Shown here: piece after piece, positions 60,791 through 64,000 of the stretch
How positions within the stretch are numbered: the first letter of the stretch is position 1
Layout of the letters: the number at the start of each line of letters is the position of its first letter
From: Mycobacterium deserti
GTDB lineage: Bacteria; Actinomycetota; Actinomycetes; Mycobacteriales; Mycobacteriaceae
DNA length: 64,000 nucleotides
Direction of reading: 5' to 3'
NCBI RefSeq assembly: GCF_025345615.1
Contig: NZ_JAODWD010000008.1
Location: 1 to 64,000 of the forward strand
Notes under the pieces: generated by a model
The model's database searches: none
Told to the model about the DNA's origin: nothing
What the model saw: only the letters and a program-made list of their open reading frames with translations
Program-made: the position numbers and the translations under genes

Positions 60791-62188
60791 GTGAGTGAGT
60801 CGGTCGCGCTCGCTTTCGAGGAGCGTGAGTACACGCTGTCCCAACTCGATGCGTTGGCCAGCGGGATGGCGACCACGCTCGAACACCGCGGGGTGCGCGC
60901 CGGGGACCGGGTGGCGCTCATGTCGTCGAACCGTCCCGAGTTCGTCGTCGCGCTGCGTGCCATTTGGCGGCTGTCCGCGTCGGCGGTTCTGTTGAGTCCG
61001 GCATGGAAGCGAGCCGAGGTCGACCACGCACTGGCGCTGACCAAACCGTCGCACGCGGTCGGCGACCACCCCGTACTCGCCGAGGCGATGCCGATGCTGT
61101 CGCTCGACGAGTCGGTCGCCGCGGGCAAGCGGGCTTTCGAGGAACCCGACCCCGGATCGGATGCGCTGTTCGTCTTCAGTTCGGGCACCACCGGCATGCC
61201 CAAAGCAGTGCGCCACACGCACCGCTCACTCGCTGTCGCGGTGCAGCACTGGCGCAGCGCGTTGCAGTTGACCGCCGGTGATCGTATGCAGGTCATGACA
61301 CCGCCGTCGCACATCCTGGGCCTGCTCAACATCGTCATGGCGCTCGATACCGGCAGCTGGATCCGTCTGCATCGGCGGTTTGACATCGACCTGATGTTGC
61401 ACCACATCGAGGCCGACCGGATCACCATCGAAATGGCCGTTGCGCCCATCGCTTTGGCCCTGGCCGCGCATCCGAAACTCGAGACCTACGACCTGTCGTC
61501 GCTGCGCTATGTCATGTGGTGTGCAACGCCGGTCACCGAAAGTGTCGCCGAGACCGTGACACGCAGGGCGGGTGTCAACTGGGTGACGGCATACGGTGCG
61601 AGTGAAGTGCCTGTCATTGCCTGCAACCAACTCGAGAACGGCCGCCTCGACACCGTGGGGCGTGCTGTGCCGGGCGTCGACGTTCGGACGGTGTCGCTGG
61701 ACAGCGGCGAACCCCTTGCACCGGGCGAACTCGGTGAGATTCAGGTGCGCTCGGATTCGAGGATGGCCGGATACGTGCCGGATTCGGCTACGGCAGAGGT
61801 ATTTTCGGACGGCTGGTATCGCACAGGCGACGTCGGCTTCCTCGATGAGCAAGGGTGGCTGTCGATCACCGACCGGTCGAAGGAGATGATCAAGGTGCGG
61901 GGCTTCCAGGTCGCGCCCGCGGAGATCGAAGCCGTGCTGCACGGGCACCCCGCAGTCGATGACTGCGCGGTGTTCGGGGTGCCCGACACGGTCAACGGTG
62001 AGGCGGTCGTCGCCGCGGTGAAGGCGCGTGAGCCCGTGGATGCCGACACCCTGGTGAGCTTGGTCGGCGACCGTTTGGCGTCTTACAAGCGGCCGGCCCG
62101 CATCGCGTTCGTGGACGAGATTCCGCGTCTGCCATCAGGAAAGGTGCTACGCCGAGTGCTGAAGGAGCGGTTGTGGACGTCCGTCTGA
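60791..62188 (+). CDS. Acyl-CoA synthetase (class I adenylate-forming), short form
   Basis: A 465-residue ligase: P-loop FVFSSGTTGMPKAVRHTH, YGASEVPVIACN for the A5 region, WYRTGDVGFLDEQG, and the lysine in LPSGKVLRRVL. The N-terminal part is shorter than usual, beginning straight at ALAFEEREYTLSQLD. Start is GTG. It opens a rightward operon with two acyl-CoA dehydrogenases (16-nt overlap with the first), so its product is most likely their substrate. Confidence 0.9.
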   Translation: MSESVALAFEEREYTLSQLDALASGMATTLEHRGVRAGDRVALMSSNRPEFVVALRAIWRLSASAVLLSPAWKRAEVDHALALTKPSHAVGDHPVLAEAMPMLSLDESVAAGKRAFEEPDPGSDALFVFSSGTTGMPKAVRHTHRSLAVAVQHWRSALQLTAGDRMQVMTPPSHILGLLNIVMALDTGSWIRLHRRFDIDLMLHHIEADRITIEMAVAPIALALAAHPKLETYDLSSLRYVMWCATPVTESVAETVTRRAGVNWVTAYGASEVPVIACNQLENGRLDTVGRAVPGVDVRTVSLDSGEPLAPGELGEIQVRSDSRMAGYVPDSATAEVFSDGWYRTGDVGFLDEQGWLSITDRSKEMIKVRGFQVAPAEIEAVLHGHPAVDDCAVFGVPDTVNGEAVVAAVKAREPVDADTLVSLVGDRLASYKRPARIAFVDEIPRLPSGKVLRRVLKERLWTSV

Positions 62189-62985
62189 CAAGTGAGCAGC
62201 AACAGCTGCGGGAGGCCGCCGCCAAGCTGGCCGACGATCTGGGACCGGGATCGGTCGCCGATCTCGACGACCAAACGCGGAAATCGCGGCTGGAGAAAGC
62301 CGTGTCCGACACGGGGTTCCGGTCGCTGAGATCCGACGGCGCTTCTGGTGTCGAGATCGCGATCGTCGCTGAGGAATTCGCCCGCGGCCTGGTCGACGTG
62401 CCGTTCCTCGGACCCGTCCTGGCCGACGACCTTGCCGGCCGGCTCGGCCGCTCGTGGTCGTCGACCCACATGCCGGAGTCCGTCGACCTCACCAACAGCC
62501 TTGCCGCCGTGGTGGAGTCGCCAGCCGAGTTGAGCGAGCTGTCGGACGAGGACGCCGGACGGTGGCGGGCGCTGGCGTTGACTGCCACCTGCGCCGATAT
62601 CGTGGGCTCGGCGCGCGGCACGCATGCACTGGCTGTCGACTACGCCAAGGTCCGCGAGCAGTACGGCGCAACGATCGGTTCGTATCAGGCAGTGGGCCAC
62701 CTTCTTGCCGAGAGCCTTGCGTTGATCGAAGGCTCGATCAGCGTGCTGCGCCACGCCGCCTGGGCCGTCGACGAGCTGTCGCCTCTCGAAGCCATCGAAG
62801 CCGCGCGGGTCGCCAAGGTCTACTGCGGGCGTGCGGCGCTGACGGTGTGCGAGACGTCGATTCAGGTGCACGGCGGCATCGGCAACACCTGGGAGTGTCT
62901 GGCCCACGTCTACCTGCGCCGCGTGCTGGCCGCCCGCGAGGTGTGGCCCGTGAAATTGGAGGAGCTGTCCATTGGACTTTCGTGA
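62173..62985 (+). CDS. Acyl-CoA dehydrogenase family subunit, short
   Basis: A 270-residue FadE-like protein, shorter than the 380-residue standard. The N-terminal helix DVRLTSEQQQLREAAAKLAD and the C-terminal helical domain (VHGGIGNTWECLAHVYLRR) are kept, while the middle beta domain is reduced. This is typical of one partner in alpha2beta2 FadE heterotetramers such as those of mycobacterial steroid breakdown. Start is GTG. The following gene, overlapping by 14 nt, encodes the likely partner. Confidence 0.88.
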   Translation: MDVRLTSEQQQLREAAAKLADDLGPGSVADLDDQTRKSRLEKAVSDTGFRSLRSDGASGVEIAIVAEEFARGLVDVPFLGPVLADDLAGRLGRSWSSTHMPESVDLTNSLAAVVESPAELSELSDEDAGRWRALALTATCADIVGSARGTHALAVDYAKVREQYGATIGSYQAVGHLLAESLALIEGSISVLRHAAWAVDELSPLEAIEAARVAKVYCGRAALTVCETSIQVHGGIGNTWECLAHVYLRRVLAAREVWPVKLEELSIGLS

Positions 62986-64000
62986 TTCACCGGACGAGGC
63001 GGCATTTCGCGACAAGCTGCGCGGGTGGCTGACCGAACAGAAGGGCAAGTTCCCGACATCGGGTGACGAGTACTGGGCCCGTCAGGGGGAGTGGCACCAG
63101 GCGCTCTATCAGGCCGGGTTCTTCGGCACGTCGTGGCCGACAGAGTACGGCGGGCAGGACCTGCCACCGGTTTTCGACGTGATCGTCGACGAGGAGATCG
63201 CCAAGGCGGGCGCGCCGGCCCGACCGAGCCTCGGATATCTGGTGGTGGGGTTGTCGCACCACGGCAATGAGGAACTACGGCAACGCTTTCTGCCTGGGAT
63301 GATCAACGGCACCGAGCGGTGGTGCCAGGGGTTCTCCGAACCGGGAGCGGGATCCGACCTCGCGTCGCTGACAACGACCGCGACTCGCGAGGGCGACGAG
63401 TACGTCATTTCCGGCCATAAGATCTGGACCAGTTACTCCGACGTCGCCGACTGGTGCCTGGTGCTCGCGCGCACCGACAAGGATGTGCCGAAGCACCGGG
63501 GCATTTCGGCGTTCATCGTCAACATGCACCAGCCGGGCATCGAGCAGCGCCCGCTGAAGATGATCAGCGGAGTCACCAAGGAGTTCGGTCAGGTGGGGTT
63601 CGACGGCGCCAGGGTGCCCGCCCAGAACATGGTCGGCGCTCCTGGCGAGGGCTGGAAGCTGGCGATGACCGTCGTCAGCCACGAACGCGAACCGTCGACG
63701 TTGGGCTTCTCGGCCCGCTACGGAAAACTAGTGCGGCAGCTGGCCTCCCGGGTCGATGGTTCGACTCCTGAAGAGTTGTCGTGGGCCTGGGTGCAGACCG
63801 AGATGCTGCGGTTGCACGTGCGCAGGCGGCTGTCGGAACAACTCGACGGCATCACGCACGGGCCGCAGGGGTCACTCGACAAGCTGTTGATGACGTGGGT
63901 CGAGCAGTCGGTCGGACATGCCGCGCTGGCCACCGTCGGCACTGGCGATCCCGAGTTGTTCGGCGCCTACATGTACAGCCGCGCGCAGAGCGTGATGGGC
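62972..64000 (+). CDS. Acyl-CoA dehydrogenase, partial (runs off the window)
   Basis: The first 343 residues of a full-size FadE. It starts with TTG at 62972, giving LDFRDSPDEAAFRDKLRGWL, inside the end of the preceding gene. The FAD/substrate region shows WCQGFSEPGAGSDLASL and ISGHKIWTSYSDVADWCL, both typical. It forms a likely heterotetramer with the short subunit and would put an alpha,beta double bond into an unusual acyl-CoA. The 3' end and any further genes of the operon are outside the window. Confidence 0.9.
   Translation, partial: MDFRDSPDEAAFRDKLRGWLTEQKGKFPTSGDEYWARQGEWHQALYQAGFFGTSWPTEYGGQDLPPVFDVIVDEEIAKAGAPARPSLGYLVVGLSHHGNEELRQRFLPGMINGTERWCQGFSEPGAGSDLASLTTTATREGDEYVISGHKIWTSYSDVADWCLVLARTDKDVPKHRGISAFIVNMHQPGIEQRPLKMISGVTKEFGQVGFDGARVPAQNMVGAPGEGWKLAMTVVSHEREPSTLGFSARYGKLVRQLASRVDGSTPEELSWAWVQTEMLRLHVRRRLSEQLDGITHGPQGSLDKLLMTWVEQSVGHAALATVGTGDPELFGAYMYSRAQSVMG

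Overview
The window is a high-GC actinobacterial chromosome segment, almost certainly from a fast-growing Mycobacterium/Mycolicibacterium. The main reason is gene order. Two blocks run in the same order as M. tuberculosis Rv1316c-Rv1343c (recalled, not searched): ogt and ada-alkA at the left edge, then from about 13.8 to 42.9 kb a class III cyclase, nucS, the Rv1322 homologue, methylmalonyl-CoA epimerase, fadA4, a thioredoxin/TPR protein, glgB-glgE, glgP, dinG, pncB, clpS, the Rv1332 and Rv1333 homologues, mec-cysO-cysM, rhomboid, murI, the Rv1339 homologue, rph, rdgB, a DUF3817 protein and an LprD-like protein. Many genes have a TANNNT -10 box 6-8 nt before the start codon, the pattern of mycobacterial leaderless transcripts.

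Accessory block 1 (about 2.2-13.8 kb) lies between ada-alkA and the cyclase. It holds a TetR/FlK-like thioesterase/amidohydrolase operon with a near-perfect operator, a lipase, a Rieske oxygenase-TetR pair divergent from a D-aminoacylase-like amidohydrolase across a palindrome, a broken alpha/beta hydrolase, a secreted protein and a stand-alone fatty-acyl-AMP ligase. It looks like a catabolic or lipid-modifying insertion.

The core block carries glycogen/alpha-glucan metabolism (GlgB, GlgE, GlgP), CysO-dependent cysteine synthesis (Mec, CysO, CysM), NAD salvage (PncB), mismatch repair (NucS), nucleotide and RNA maintenance (RdgB, RNase PH), and a putative cAMP phosphodiesterase in the same window as two adenylate cyclases. 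Insertions into it are a Vgb-like beta-propeller, an MspA-family porin, a zinc-metallopeptidase lipoprotein and an MFS exporter.

After a tRNA-Leu(TAG) at 43.1 kb comes accessory block 2. It has a ZIP transporter, a WhiB6-like protein, TetR and AraC regulators, an amidohydrolase, two metabolite:proton symporters with a DUF1445 protein, an SDR and a second cyclase. From 53.3 kb to the window end runs an acyl-CoA catabolic cluster: acyl-CoA ligase and SDR on one side; a two-subunit B12-dependent acyl-CoA mutase, LLM oxidoreductase, CoA-transferase, ferredoxin, a second acyl-CoA ligase and a pair of acyl-CoA dehydrogenases (the last cut by the window edge) on the other. The control regions of this cluster share an ATTCTC-containing element. 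The mutase departs from the classical methylmalonyl-CoA mutase active-site motifs, so this cluster is the best candidate for an undescribed pathway. The most testable single-gene oddities are a CysO whose C-terminal Gly-Gly is buried by an 11-residue tail and a predicted leaderless mini-ORF coupled to glgP.
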